Shown here piece after piece: positions 16,640 through 29,269 of a stretch of DNA of 64,000 nucleotides (positions are counted from its first letter, which is position 1; each line of letters starts with the position of its first letter). Source of the stretch: Thunnus maccoyii (taxonomy: Eukaryota; Chordata; Actinopteri; Scombriformes; Scombridae); the NCBI RefSeq assembly GCF_910596095.1, contig NC_056546.1:17756425-17820424 (forward strand). The letters run 5' to 3'. Below the pieces are notes generated by a model that did no database searches, was not told where the DNA came from, and saw nothing but the letters and a program-made list of their open reading frames with translations. The translations under genes were made by a program, and so were the position numbers.

Positions 16640-17760
16640 TGCTGTCAGACTAGGATATGAGTCCTGTCAAAAACGTTTTATAATCTTATTGGATTAAGTG
16701 CATTTGATATTAAATTACTGAAAAATGTTGACTTGATTTATTTCTCCATCTTATTTATGTATAAACAGGTTAACTTGACTAATTATAATATGTTGACAGG
16801 GTTATGTTTTCTCTGCAACTGGCCTCCTGTTGATCAACATAAATGTAATTGTACATCTTCTCTTCATATAGTTATTTTGTGAAAATGTTCATAGTGGGGT
16901 TATGTGGTTGAGATGATCTCATGTGCTCCAATAATTTAGCCCAGCAATTAAAATTGTGAGGATTTCAAGAAGCACATTAAAAAGAATAGACAAAATTATA
17001 TTTATTTTCTAAGTCAAATTAATGCTGAATATTTTATTTTAAATTGCTTAATAATTTTCCAAATACATTTTCAAACCTTTCTGTTAAATGTGTAGTCTCC
17101 AAACCCAAGACAACCTGACACTTCAGACAGTTCCTTCAAGAGCCACAGAAAAAATAAACCTGTTTTTAAAGCTGAATAGTAGCGTCATGATGAGTAAACT
17201 GAATTTCATTTGTAGAGTGTCCCTGTAATACTTGAGAATTATATATTTTTAAAGAAAAAACAGGATTATTTTCTTGTAAAAAAAAAAACAACAAAACTAA
17301 AATGCATGTAATAAATATGTATATAATTTCAAAGTGAGCACTTTACCAGATATCACAACATATCAATACTGAGATCATAATGTTGATTTTAAATTGAATT
17401 TCTTTTCCATTAAAAATTTAAACCTGTAGCAACTCACCTTGAATATAATTTGACATATTTTTTAATGTAAATTTCTTTCTTTCTCATTTTATGTTATTTA
17501 GGATTATTTCTTTGTGTGTATATTTTTGACTGTTATGCAACACAACACCAGGACAAATTCCTTGCATATACAAACCTACTTGGCAATAAACCTGATTCTG
17601 ATTGCAATATAAATTTTAGTAATATTAATTTTAATGATGTCCTTTTTCATATTCCAAAATGTATTTATTTTACATATATTTATGTATTTAATTATTTATT
17701 TCTGCATTTATATATTGATTTATACTTGAGTCACCCTTGGTGCTCCATACTGAAGTCCTC
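16640..17760. other. AT-rich spacer between sprn and echs1
   Basis: Very AT-rich, with poly-A and poly-T runs and short ORFs only. I see no gene, clear repeat family or conserved-looking block. It probably holds both promoters at its ends. Confidence 0.5.
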
Positions 17761-17762
17761 CA

Positions 17763-17782
17763 CAGACACCAGGGGGCGGTAG
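17763..17782 (+). promoter_or_regulatory. CTCF-like motif before echs1
   Basis: GACACCAGGGGGCGGTAG matches the core CCAGGGGGC of the CTCF recognition sequence closely. It lies about 120 bases before the echs1 ATG in a locally GC-rich stretch. CAGGGGGCG also occurs by chance in fish repeats, so binding is not assured. Confidence 0.35.
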
Positions 17783-17897
17783 TGAGACTTTAACTGCGGG
17801 CGACCAGCAGGAAAGAAGAAGCAGCAGGAAGGAGTTCTTGAAGCAAGTTCATAGCTTCGTAGACCTCAGTAGTCTGTCCTGGTCCTTCGTCGCTGTT

Positions 17898-20800
17898 ATG
17901 GCTTTCCTGTGCAGAAGTGCTGCTGTGCTCCTGAAGCCGCTCAGAGCCGCTCCGGCCGTCCAGTCTGCTGCCCGCCTGTACAGCTCAGGTGCGTCTTTAT
18001 CAAACAGTCCTCTTGTGTTCAGCTGTGTCAACAGCTGGCCTGTCTGCCTCAATGTCAAGAAACCTGCGTCACCCTGTGTGCGCCGCATTTACAGTTATTT
18101 TTTTCAAGTATTATAATGCATGTTTTATCAGAGATGTTTGTTATGGACGTAAAGGCCTGAAAGAGGATCTAATTTATTTATTTAAATAGGTTTTCTTTAC
18201 TTTTTTGGACTCTGCAATACTGTTTGAAATGTGTAAGCAGCACTCTTGATCTGGCTGATAGTCATTTGTGGTGTCTTGTAACACCATGCTATTGGCTGGA
18301 CAATGTTGAATGCATGAGAGAATAGTTGAAAAAAAACCCCAAAACATTCATTTATTCATATAAAACTCAGCTGGATGTCAGAAACTACGAGCCACCAGAG
18401 CTGTTCGCTTAGTTGTTGTCAAAGCTCCAAACTAAGTGTTTTTTAATACACACCTGTAGACAGGTGCATAGGGAAACTAAATTTAGCAGAGGTTGAACTT
18501 CTGCACAGTGAGATACCTCGTTAGTCAAGGATGTGGAAAAGGTCTGGAATTCAGCAGTTTCTCATGGACCAGCTCCAAAAAGTCTTACCTGATAACATCT
18601 ACACGTCAAGTCTTCACGCTCTGATTTCCAGTTTAGAGGGACAGATGTCTGTATAGAGAAGGGAAAACATAAATATTGATATATAAATAGCGGCGGATTC
18701 TCTGTTTTTTCACCACTTAACACTTGTGAAAAAGTGTTAGGTCATTGTAGCAAAAGCCTTAATGCTGTTTAAATCCACTTCCAGATTTGTGAAACCTTTT
18801 TGCTTATTACAAAGGGCAATTTCACTGATATTTCTCCATCCAGAACACATTAGACCAGGTCCAAATCAAAAACCACTATATTTAGACTTGTCAAATCTGG
18901 ACTAGATTAATAAGGAGACTCCAGAGACTCATTAAAACAGAGTTCCAGATTTGTGAAATCTTTATTCTAATTAATTTGTGTTGGGAATTTGAATTTTCTC
19001 AAAGGCCTAACATTCATACCAGCTGTATACTATATTTTATAAGCATCAAACATGAGTCTTGGTTCAGTAACTTTGCTCCGCAAGGCGTATCATCAGGGGC
19101 CTCAAAGGTCTCTGTAAGACCTTGACACAAGGCTGTTAGTGTTGATTCTTCACTTCTCCTTGAATGATTAACCAGGACTTCATCTTGCCATATGACGACA
19201 TAAGTCATTTCATCTCAGACCACTTTGGTGACCCGTCACCTAGTTAAAAGGAACTCACTGCTCCTTGTTAACAGAACAAGTTGTGCAGTTCATAATAAGA
19301 AATAATCTGTGTTGGTTTCCTTCTCATGCAGGTGGTCAGTATGAGTATATTGTGGTGGAAAAGCGAGGAGAGAAGAATAATGTGGGTTTCATCCAGTTGA
19401 ACCGGCCTAAGGCTCTCAACGCTCTGTGTGACGGGCTGATGAGGGAGGTGGGACAGGCCCTTGATGCCTTTGAGGGTGACAGCGACATCGGAGCTATTGT
19501 CATCACCGGCAGCGACAGAGCATTTGCTGGTGAGGGAATTTACTCTGTTTTCTATGCTTGTGTTTGCATTTTTCTTCTCTGAGCTCACAGGAAGCTGTTC
19601 ACAACAATACATCAGTATCAAATAAGCTCAAATTCTGTTGTTTTCAGCGGGAGCGGACATTAAAGAGATGCAGAATCGAACCTTTCAGGAGTGTTATGGT
19701 GGCAACTTCTTGGCTCACTGGAACAGAGTGTCCACAGTGAAGAAGCCTGTGATCGCAGCCGTCAATGGATTTGCTGTGAGTGTCTCATTTTAAGTAACTG
19801 TTGTTAAACCTGCCCTTTAATGGATCATTTATGTGTATAATGTCCAGATGTGATTTAACCACCTTCCATTTACTTTCGGCCACACTGGTACACCTTTGCT
19901 TAGGAAAAAGTGAGAGGGCAGTTACACTCTTTTAAAGGTTGTAATTTTGTGGTTGAAGAAGGTCACTTGAGAAGAACACAGCAGTGACATTTATTTGAAT
20001 ATTTCTTCCCAAAACCTTTGATGCTGCTACAGCATTTATATTCTGCTGTAACAGACTCCACTCTTCTTAAAAGACTTATTACAAGATCATAAATGCAGTC
20101 GGACACTGATTTCTGGCGATGAGGTCTGGCTTGTAGTCCAGTTCACCCCAAAGGTGTTTGATCAGGCTGGGGCCAGGGTCTTCCACACCAAACTCAGAAA
20201 CCCATTTTTTTATGGACTTCACTTTGTGCACAAGGACATTCTCATGTTGAAACAAGAGAGCACCTTCCCCAAACTGTTTAAAATATCATCATATATTGTA
20301 GCATTAAAACCATAACAGGTATGAAATAAGAGAGAGGCGAGACACTTTAAGTCTTATGCACTTCCTTGTTCTGTTTCTCTGCTTCACACTGTACGTTCTG
20401 CTGTTTCAGCTTGGTGGAGGCTGCGAGTTTGCAATGATGTGTGACATCATCTATGCTGGAGAGAAGGCACAGTTTGGCCAACCAGAGATCCTATTAGGGA
20501 CCATTCCTGGTAAAGACTCCTCTGTATCTACTTTCCTTCCTGTTCACTCTTCACTTCCTCATACTGAGGTTACAAGATTCTTGCTTTTGAGAGGAGCTGT
20601 TGCCATGACATCTGTCTACCTGCAGGGGCGGGTGGCACCCAGCGGCTGACCCGCGCAGTGGGCAAGTCCCTGGCTATGGAGTTGGTGCTAACAGGAGACA
20701 AGATTAACGCTCAAGAAGCCAAGCAGTCAGGTAACAGATGCAAAACATTTCACAGCATGAATATTGCATTAGATTTTACAGCTGCACCTGACAAACCTAA

Positions 20801-22334
20801 CTTGGTAAACACCCCACTAGAGCTGCAACTAACGATCACTTTCAATTGATTAAGCTGCTGATAGTTGTCTTGATGTATGGATTAGTTGTGAATAAAGTGA
20901 AGTGGTGAATAAATCATCATAAAACACTGAAAATGCCAGTGAAAAAATTTCAAGAGCTCAATGTGAAGTCATCAGATGCCTTGTTTTTTCTAAATCTAAA
21001 ACCCCAAAATCATTTACTATAGTGTCAAGCCAATTTTTCATCAAATCCAGCATTTTTTACTTAAATGATTAATTAAATATCAAAATAGTCACTAATTATT
21101 TTTTTCTAATCATTGCAGCTCTACACTTCACCTTCCAGACTTAAAATATTAATATACAATCACCAAATATGTTTTCGGAGGCCAATTATGTGGAATTAAC
21201 ATTTCAGGAGGGAGTGAAACTCCTGTCAGTGCATAATGTGCACAAAGTTATCTGAGGAAATAACAAGGTTACATCTAAAACTTGTTTCTATTATTAATGA
21301 CTATATAAAGCAATCCGGCCATTTCCAGTAATAATCCTGCAGACATGTCAGACTTTATTTTGATTATCCACAGGGGTTTGGAGATTTGCCTAGTAAGTAA
21401 AAAAAAAAAAAAAGAAGAAAAAAAAAGTGGTCATTATACAAATGATCTCAGTGTATCAACTTAGAGTATGTCTGGAACAACTCAAGTGTGTAGAAAAAGA
21501 TCCTGGTGGTGCTGGAAGATTAAAATATTAAATGAATGCTTATGAAATTACTGTGTGCATCCACAAAATGACTGCACATTAAATGCACATATTGCTGCTG
21601 CTGATGGTTACAGGTATTTAACTGAAAAATAACCATACAGTCTTACAACTGGAGTGAGTGACATTCAGTTTCAGTCATTTTGGAGAGGTCGGAGTGTGTG
21701 CTTCAGCCAACAAGACATGAAAATTGCTTGCTAGGTTGTATGTGAGCAGATGGAAATACTAGTAGGCCACACATAATCTACTGACAACATGTAGGTCACT
21801 CTTGTCTCTGCAATTAGCTCGTTCTCTGTCTCTCTCCTAGAATTTTGTGCTGCTTATGCCACTCTTGATTCAGTAGATTTTTGTGTTTCTCAGGTTTGGT
21901 GAGTAAAATTTATCCAGTGGACCAGCTGGTGTCCGAAGCCGTGAAATGTGGGGAGAAAATTGCTGCCAATTCCAAATTGGTGTCTGCTATGGCTAAAGAA
22001 GCTGTTAATGCAGGTGTGTACAGCTCATTATTAAAACAAACTTTAAACCTATTTTAATTGAATAAGGTTCATTGTTGTGTAACTTGATCCTCTGTGTGGT
22101 TGCAGCCTTCGAACTGACTTTGGCTGAAGGCAATCGTTTCGAAAAGCGGTTATTCCACGCCACCTTTGCTACGGTGAGTAGAAGAGCTCATCTGACAGCG
22201 AGTGAGGGGGGGTTTGCTCTGATTTGGAGTGCCAAATCATGATGTTTGTTTCTGTTTTTCCTTTTTAGGATGATCGTAAAGAAGGCATGACAGCATTTGT
22301 GGAGAAGAGAAAGGCCAGTTTCCAGGACAAGTAA
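17898..22334 (+). CDS. echs1: mitochondrial short-chain enoyl-CoA hydratase
   Basis: Hydrates trans-2-enoyl-CoA in mitochondrial beta-oxidation and in valine catabolism. Eight exons: 17898-17988, 19332-19529, 19648-19775, 20410-20509, 20626-20730, 21894-22013, 22106-22173 and 22269-22334, giving 291 aa, close to the 290 aa human protein. Residues 1-30 are Arg/Ala/Ser-rich without acidic residues, a typical mitochondrial presequence. The crotonase fold follows: AFAAGADI (oxyanion-hole loop, about 94-101), [13 protein letters not shown] with catalytic Glu145, and [17 protein letters not shown] with catalytic Glu165. The C-terminal helix includes [10 protein letters not shown]. All active-site residues are intact. 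Intron 5 contains a MITE family A copy. The ATG used is the only one that supplies the presequence. Confidence 0.97.
20822..21125 (+). mobile_element. MITE family A copy in echs1 intron 5
   Basis: A diverged copy beginning GCTGCAACTAACGATCACTTTC and ending TAATCATTGCAGCTCTA, with family A sequence in between. Its ends are inverted versions of each other (AGAGCTGCAA against TTGCAGCTCT), so this copy shows the family's terminal repeats well. Confidence 0.65.
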
Positions 22335-22706
22335 AACCGAGCTGATCAAGAGCTCAGCCACAAACACAACTATCAGCAGATCATTTCTTTATCTGCAAAC
22401 AGTTGAATGATGCAAAAGTCCTGATGGTAGTAGAACACACAAGCTGTAGGATTTGGCACAGAGTGAAGTGCACAAGTGTCTTATCACAGTGAAGCCCTGC
22501 CTGCTGAGGCTCAGTATCAAAATCAAAGGCAGTCTGGGTGCAGGAGTGCAGTGGGTTTATATGTGAATACCATTTGATAACTGTGTCATAGTCAGTGTGT
22601 AATAGGAGGAGTCGGTCCTGATGACTTTGCCTTTTCATTTTCACTGTCAAATATTGCATTATGTCTGCATTTTGTAGACAACTTTTTTTCCGGGGTACAT
22701 TTTACA

Positions 22707-22712
22707 AATAAA
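22707..22712 (+). terminator. echs1 poly(A) signal
   Basis: AATAAA 373 bases after the echs1 stop codon, followed by TG-rich sequence. Confidence 0.65.
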
Positions 22713-22839
22713 GCTCTTGAGTGGATTTGAGTACTAAGAAAAATATTGCTGTTGATTTAAAAAAAAAACCCAAAAGGGATGATATGTCTGCTGTATTTAT
22801 TCACATGCTGTTGCTCCTTACTACATGATTATAATGTGA

Positions 22840-23130
22840 AAGGTCCCTTCCAGACATGTCTTAAAGAATATCAAAAATATTATATATGCAGAGTCAGCAA
22901 ATGCCTTTTTTTGAATCTTTAAAGTGACTGTTCTGAGCAGTTAAAAGGGCTTGGATTATGCTATTTGAGGAGGTTTTTCTAATATTGCCACTTTCCAGGA
23001 TAAAAGATAACTGAGAGGAACTTCTGAAGCAGATAATGTGTCTATGTTGGCAATTCATTGCCACATAATATTTTTTCATTTTCATTTTCATTTTGTTTTA
23101 TTTGTAGTTCTGAACAGTAATTTCTATTCA
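22840..23130. repeat. dispersed repeat fragment
   Basis: Begins AAAGGTCCCTTCCAGACATGT, nearly the same as 10211-10231, and continues through sequence typical of an old non-coding teleost repeat. No ORF of note. Confidence 0.4.
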
Positions 23131-23344
23131 CTTATATACTTTCTTAGCTTAATATAATTTTTACTAAGTGTGAAATGCTGGGCTCAATTTAATTATAACT
23201 TTTTGGTTAGTGAAAAGATTATAACATAACATGGGTCCTGAAAATTATTGAAGTTACATACTGTGAGCATATTGGTGGTGGTATCTTACATTTATTGGAA
23301 AGTATAGGAGTTGCCTGGGGTAAGCTACGCTGGATGAAGGGTCT

Positions 23345-25500
23345 ATTTGGATACTCATAATTACTTGACTACACCAGTGGCCTCCTCTGATTTTGGTGAG
23401 TCTCCTGCAGTGAAGAATCTCCCATCAGCCTCTCTTCCCCAGTGAAGGCATAGCTGGGGGCAGCTGTGTTCACCACTCCAGAATGTGAAGGCCGGTTGTC
23501 TCCTGCACTGTCCTGCATCTCTTGAGCAGAATTTTCCACCTCCCCCTACAATCCTGGCCTGGGGCAGGGTAGCATCTGTGATTGTCAACTGATTCGGTTG
23601 CTGGTACCCTGCTCTCGTCACCGGCACCACCACCCCTCTCTCTCTTAGCCTTCCTGTAGAGCGTGGGACTCGCTGATGGACCCAGTCAGCACTTCCACTT
23701 GCTTCAGGTTGTGTGGAATCTGTCAGCGGTCTCTCTGTACCCTCTTGATTGATGGCTTCTGGTGAAGGGGAAAGAAAAGGTTTCGGTCTTTTGAAATGCA
23801 CAACCACCTCTCCCCTTTACCAAGTCTTAGCATAATGTCTACTGGAAGAACTATCTCCTGCCCAAAAACAACTTTATATAGTGTAAACCCAGTGCTCGAG
23901 TGAATACTACTCCTGTAGGCCACTGTCAAGGCAAAGAGGGGCAACATAGACAACAATGTTCTGTTAACCTTTCAATAATTCCACCAGACTGGGGATTATA
24001 GGATGATGTCTGGGTCGTATGAATATTTAACAACTGGCACAACTCTTTAAACAAGCTTGATTGAACATTTCAACCTTGATCAGTGTGGATAGTGCAGGGA
24101 ACCCCAAATTGACAGACCAGTAATTTTGCTTCTGTTTGAGCTTCCTGATTAGGAACAGGAAATGCCTCAGTCCACTTAGAAAAGTAATCCCCAATGACTA
24201 AAATGTATTTATTTCACCCTGGGGTTTCAGGCAGCAGCCCATGAATAGCTAAAGCCACGCGCTCATATGGCCTAGATGTTACAGTTGGTTGAAGTGGAGC
24301 ACACAACTGCACTCCAGCTGTTTTTCAGGAGCCACAATCCACACACTCCTGGCACCAACGCTTCACATCCACAAACCACCTTGGCCAGTAGAAACTGGCC
24401 TCTAGGCCTACCCTGGCCTAAAATTTTCGGCACCAGAGATTTGGGGAGAACAACCTGAACCTGACTTGCTGCATCAGAATTGGCTGGTGGATGTCTTATC
24501 AACCTAGAGTCCTCTAATTGCACCTTGGCCCACACCGGTGCATGCTGCTGCAAATCATTGGGTGGTTGTAGACATGCATTCCCCTCCCTCTTTAAAGCTA
24601 TCATTTTCTGCAACTCAACATCATTTCTCTGAGCCTGAGTCAATTCATCTCCCTTTTCTTGACTTGACAATGTTTTGGGACTAGTGTGTTGTACAGTACA
24701 TATCACCGGACCAACTTTCTTTGTACTTCCTCTCCTGCTTGGTCAAAGCCCTACTAGCATATGCCATTACATGTTCCAGTCTCCCTTCTTGCTGGGACAA
24801 CACTGCCCTGTTACCTGCATCACTGGCATCAGTGTCTAAATGAATGTTTTGTTGGGGTCTGGATATGCAAGAATTCAGGCTGACATTAATCTAAGTTTGA
24901 GTCCATTTAAATCATCTGCCTTTCTCTGTAACCTGGTGGAGAGGACGAACAATCTCAGACAAAGCTTTCATAAACCTCCTGTAATAGGAGGCTAGTCCAA
25001 CGAAATTCTTTACTTCAGTCAGATTTTTTGGCACCGGCCGCTGACACACTGCTTCTGCCTTAGCAGGATCCACTTTTACACTCCTTTCTGAGATTATATG
25101 GCCCAAGTAATACACTTGGTTAGCAAACAACTTGCACTTGGCTGGCTTTACTTTGAGATTAGCCTGACCTAATTTGGTTAAAACCTCATCCAGTCGAGAC
25201 AGATGTTCTTGAAAAGTGTGCCCAAAGATGATTATGTTATCCAGTTACACCAGACAAGTGGTCCGCTGAAGATCTGCAAGCACCAGATTCATCAGTCTCT
25301 GAAATATACTTGGACTATTACACAGGCCAAAACTCAGGACATTGAATTCAAAAAGGCCTTGACGTCTTGCAATAACTACTGGCAAAGTCCAGAGTTGAAA
25401 ACCAACAGGCTTTACTCAAGCTGTCGAGTGTATCGTCAATTCATGGTAATGGATAAGCATACTTCTGGGTTAAATCATTCAGTTTGAGAGTAAAAATCAC
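23345..25500 (-). mobile_element. decayed Ty3/gypsy LTR-retrotransposon pol remnant
   Basis: Read on the minus strand from right to left, the sequence shows the later part of a gypsy-class reverse transcriptase (about 25470-24910, with the YLGH and VGLASYYRRF signatures), then integrase. The integrase part includes the zinc-binding and core region (about 24700-23990, with an HTDQG-like motif) and the C-terminal part (about 23956-23361, with the STGFTLYKVVFG motif). Stops and frameshifts break it into at least four frames, and the RT active-site region reads through a broken frame. I see no gag, protease or paired LTRs, so this is an immobile relic. Confidence 0.75.
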
Positions 25501-26300
25501 TCTGACTCCAGGGTTACCAGGGGCACAAAAAAGCAGATTGGTTTCCAGGGGCAGGAAAAAAAAGAGGGAGTACCAGGGGCACAGGGGCAGCCGGGGCTGT
25601 TAGTGTGTAGACCAAGGAGGGGTGCTTAAGAGTGGGTCCAATGGTTCGACTGGTGGGCAGGGTTCCTGGGAGCTTGGGACTACTGGGACTTAAGACCCGG
25701 GCCTGAACCCCTCCACTGGGATTAGGGTCAGGGCATGGCATAGGGGGTGGCAAAAGGGTAAGGGGGCCCTGTCCGAGGGTGTGTGGAGGCCTCCACAAGG
25801 GCTTTGAGGGTAGTCTTAGGGTTACATATAGGAGATAGCGACTACTTTTTGGGTGCCACATCCTAAAATAACTCCAGACAGGAAGTAGCTAGAGACTTGA
25901 AAACTGGCGTGCAGGATCCCCTTGGGGATGTGCTTCGATGAGAGTGGAATGGAGCTTCTACGCTATTCCTATCTAGGGATCACCACAGACCCCCATTGTG
26001 AAATTTGGAAGCCAAATTTCACAAAATACCAAGGACAAAATCGTTCTCCTAGAAAGTGTCACCTTTCTCGCCCAAGATATGAACTTACAATGGAGGACAG
26101 AGTGGCAGGGCTCGCCTTGGTCAGGGTGGAATCCATGTTAAGTTCATAACTCCTGAATGGAAACAGCAAGAGACTTAAAATTTTTGAGGACATGATTGAG
26201 ACCAGTCCGACTCATTCTGCATTGAGTCCGACATCGGATTTCATTTGTAACTACTATGATGGCACCTTAATGCATGGGTTTACTGGGGCTCAAGCACCAG
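25500..26300. other. unassigned GC-biased stretch beside the gypsy relic
   Basis: Richer in G and C than its surroundings, with CAGGGGCA-type short repeats near 25517-25600 and a proline-rich minus-strand ORF (25514-25861) that matches no family I know. It may be part of the retroelement or another inserted repeat. No gene is called. Confidence 0.3.
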
Positions 26301-26469
26301 GCCCCAGAGAACCAGGGGCCTCACAAGACATGAGTTAAAAAACAAACAAACACAGTGAACATGATGTAGGAGAGTAAGCTACCTGTGATACCGGGCAATA
26401 CCCCCCAGCCCCCTTACCCATTTTTCAGATAATCCTCGCCTCACTCATTTTACCCATTTTTCGGGTAAT

Positions 26470-27150
26470 CCATTTACTCCAGTACAATGGTCTGAAATGT
26501 TCAAGGGGGTTTTCACCAAATGCACGTCTATTAGTATGCATAAGAAAAATTTCATATTGTTTCATAGAACATATCTTACTCCTTAAACCTTTGTTACAAA
26601 TGTAAGTCCTACAGGAGAAATTTAATTCATCTGTTTTGGTCCTGTGACCTTCTCCGAAAAAAGAGACATACATTCTGTTATTCAAGATGTTATTGGAAAA
26701 CAGTTTTTAATGACTCCAACGCTGTATTTGTTCTAGTTCTACCTCTGAAACTATGCTTATCATACTTAATAGGTTTGTTAATATTTTTTTCATTTGTGGC
26801 TGAGAAATGTATTTTACTTTTATGGTCTATGCCACACGTTCTCTCCAATGAAATGTGGCTGGAACGGATTGCCACCCTGATGCAGCTGGAGAAGTTGACT
26901 TGAATCAAAAACCGTTGAAGTTCCGGAGGATCTGGGAATCATTACGCATATTTTTGCAAACACTCTGAACTGAACCCTCTAATTTTTATTTAGTGTGTGT
27001 TTTTGTTATTATTATCAATTGTTGTGGTTGTGCAGTGCTGGTGGGCCCAACCCACCCACCCACCGGCACTGCACAATTATGTATGTACTATGTATTATGT
27101 TCTGTATAATGTTTGTGTTTCTTTAAGCTTGAATTATAAATCAGAATAAA

Positions 27151-27153
<3 letters not shown>
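26470..27153 (+). mobile_element. L1-like LINE 3' end
   Basis: On the plus strand, frames with stops read HLFWSCDLLRKK and then a hydrophobic stretch, the pattern of the C-terminal part of L1/Tx1-clade ORF2. It ends in an AT-rich tail and a (TA)n tract, a usual LINE 3' terminus. Only the last few hundred bases of the element are present. Confidence 0.55.

Positions 27154-27190
<37 letters not shown>
27154..27190. repeat. (TA)n microsatellite
   Basis: About 18 TA units at the 3' end of the LINE fragment, flanked by AAATTTTATA-type inverted sequence. Confidence 0.85.
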
Positions 27191-27194
<4 letters not shown>

Positions 27195-27434
27195 TTTATA
27201 TATGCACAGAATAATTTGTGTCCAATATGGTTTTTCACATAAATGTTTAAATAGTTTTTATAGTAATTATTAAAATGACATCTCCTCCTTCTCCCTCATT
27301 AAAAATCCAGAATCTGTGAAATGTAAATATTTTTCAGTTTCAGAAGTTTCATTTTTGGACTTCACTGTAAAGTCTGTTCTCAGTGTTTGTGCACTGGAGG
27401 CTTCAAGTTTCCACATCAGTGATGTTATGCATAG

Positions 27435-27461
27435 ACAAGTGTGATGTGACATCACACTTGT
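27435..27461. repeat. 27-bp near-perfect palindrome
   Basis: ACAAGTGTGATGT and its exact reverse complement are separated by one base. The centre contains GTGATGTGACATCAC, which resembles paired CRE/bZIP half-sites. It lies in DNA that looks like an old repeat (27.3-27.7 kb). Confidence 0.6.
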
Positions 27462-27699
27462 GTAAATTGAATACTGGACCATGATTGGCTCCAAACCAGT
27501 TGTGATGTCACAAATCATGCTTGCAGGTACAGGCCTTAGACAGTGTGTACAGAGAAACTTTCCACATCCAACATATGATTTTTATGACAGTATTCTAGTG
27601 TCAAACTCTGCACATACATCATTCTGCAACAACAGAACAGTCAAGCTCAACAGTGAAGCTCAGACATCCAACTGAAGGAACAAGAAGAAAAACACTATT

Positions 27700-28630
27700 T
27701 TCAGTGGATGGGAACTTTATGTGATACACAATGATTTAATATAAATGGTGTTTTATTGCTATTTGTAACTGTTTAAATAGCCTAGTTTCAAATTGTGATT
27801 TCTAACTTTTTAACTGGCGCTTTATAATCCAAAATAAATCTGTAAATTGGTTTATTTGATGAGATTTTGAGTCTGTAAAATGTTATCATAACTCAAATCA
27901 AGTAACAGTACACTCAACCCCCTTCTTGTATTCAACCAATGTGTACTTTACACCGCTAGATGGTACTATAGTGCTGTTACATGCAGGTACAGAAACTGGA
28001 CTTTAACAATAAATTCAATGGGCCTGCTGCACACGCACCGGGTTATATATAGCCTACAGTAGCCTACAGATGAGCGCCTATTTGCTGCAACTGAGTGAAA
28101 CTGCCACTTCTTAGGCTAAGTAATGAAAATACTGTGGAAAATCCATCATTCACTGGAGGTACAGAGCCGATTATTAATGCTTCTTCTTGTCAGCATCGAG
28201 TTTGGTAATAGTGATCTTTTTTTCAGCCAACAGATGGAAAACATTTAGGATACTTGCAGTAAGTGTCTCATATATTTTCACAAAACGATTGTTTTACACA
28301 CAGGCAGTAATAGTCTAAAAGCTCAATTTTAAGGTATAACAGCTGCCTTTTGACAAAATGCCAGTGAACCTGATGATAATCCGTATGTGAGATTTTGATG
28401 ATGATGTTAATATGGGCCTAAATGATACTATCCCAGAGAGATCGTATCTCCGGGATAATATAATTTGTACTAATTTCAGCAATGTTGTACGCCAGTTTAA
28501 GTTCACTAAAGTTTACGTAGGCTAGATTGGCGGAAAAGTGTAGCCTTCCACATTGGTCTTATGTTAAGGCATGCGCATCATATATTTGCTAAAAATATTC
28601 AGGAGCACATAAAACCATAATTTTGACTTC
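27700..28630. other. AT-rich spacer, no gene seen
   Basis: Low-GC sequence with only short ORFs. I recognise no coding homology and no clear repeat copy. Confidence 0.4.
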
Positions 28631-28639
28631 AAAGACAAC

Positions 28640-29180
28640 ACCAGAACAAATTTGCTTAGACTGCTTTTCTTTTGCCTCCAATCATCGCAAGGCACCTTTT
28701 TTTCTCTGTGATCTTCACACGGCGGCGGCCCATATCTTCACAAGGCCATGGCCTAATTGATTTTTATTTTCATTCAATATTCCCCCGGAGCTTGCTTTCT
28801 TGTCAGCCCCCCTGGAACAAAACTTTTAAAAAGGAGGAGAGAGAGAAAAAAACTGGTCTCCTCACTCCAGGGGAAGCACAAAAGTCTGCAGAGAGAGCTC
28901 GAAAAGAAGCTCCTCTTTGAGGCTACCGAAAGGTCAAAATAATAAATGTAGACTCAATTGAGGCTCTCCACACAGACAAAAGGGGCAAAACGTTACATTT
29001 TGGCAGCGCAGACCCTCATAGCGTGATAAACTCATTTAAAGAAGCCGGAATAAAGAGAGAGCAGCATGGGTCCAGAGAGGGAGAAAGGGGCTTTCAGTGC
29101 GGCAGACAGGCCTGGCTCCTGCGAGGCCTTTTCTCCTGCACAGCAGCCTCCAGCCTTCACCAAAACTCTCTCTTATAGTC
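28640..29180. promoter_or_regulatory. candidate conserved non-coding block
   Basis: Complex sequence without repeats, higher in GC than its flanks, containing homeodomain-type sites (CTAATTGATTTTTA near 28753), a CGGCGGCCC segment and GGAATAAAGAG near 29048. The overlapping short ORFs show no protein family. The call rests only on base texture and gene context, so it is tentative. Confidence 0.25.
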
Positions 29181-29269
29181 CTCAACTTTACTGCCTCTCA
29201 CTCATGTCAGGAACTTTCTCTATAGTTTTATGTCCACACACCGAGATGGACTCAGTTTTCCAACTATAG

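Noticed and set aside
23361-23807. 148-codon ORF on the minus strand as an independent gene
   Set aside because: It continues the integrase C-terminal region of the gypsy relic, in line with the neighbouring pol fragments.
25514-25861. Proline-rich 115-codon ORF
   Set aside because: Low-complexity translation of short CAGGGGCA-type repeats, with no family features or splice context.
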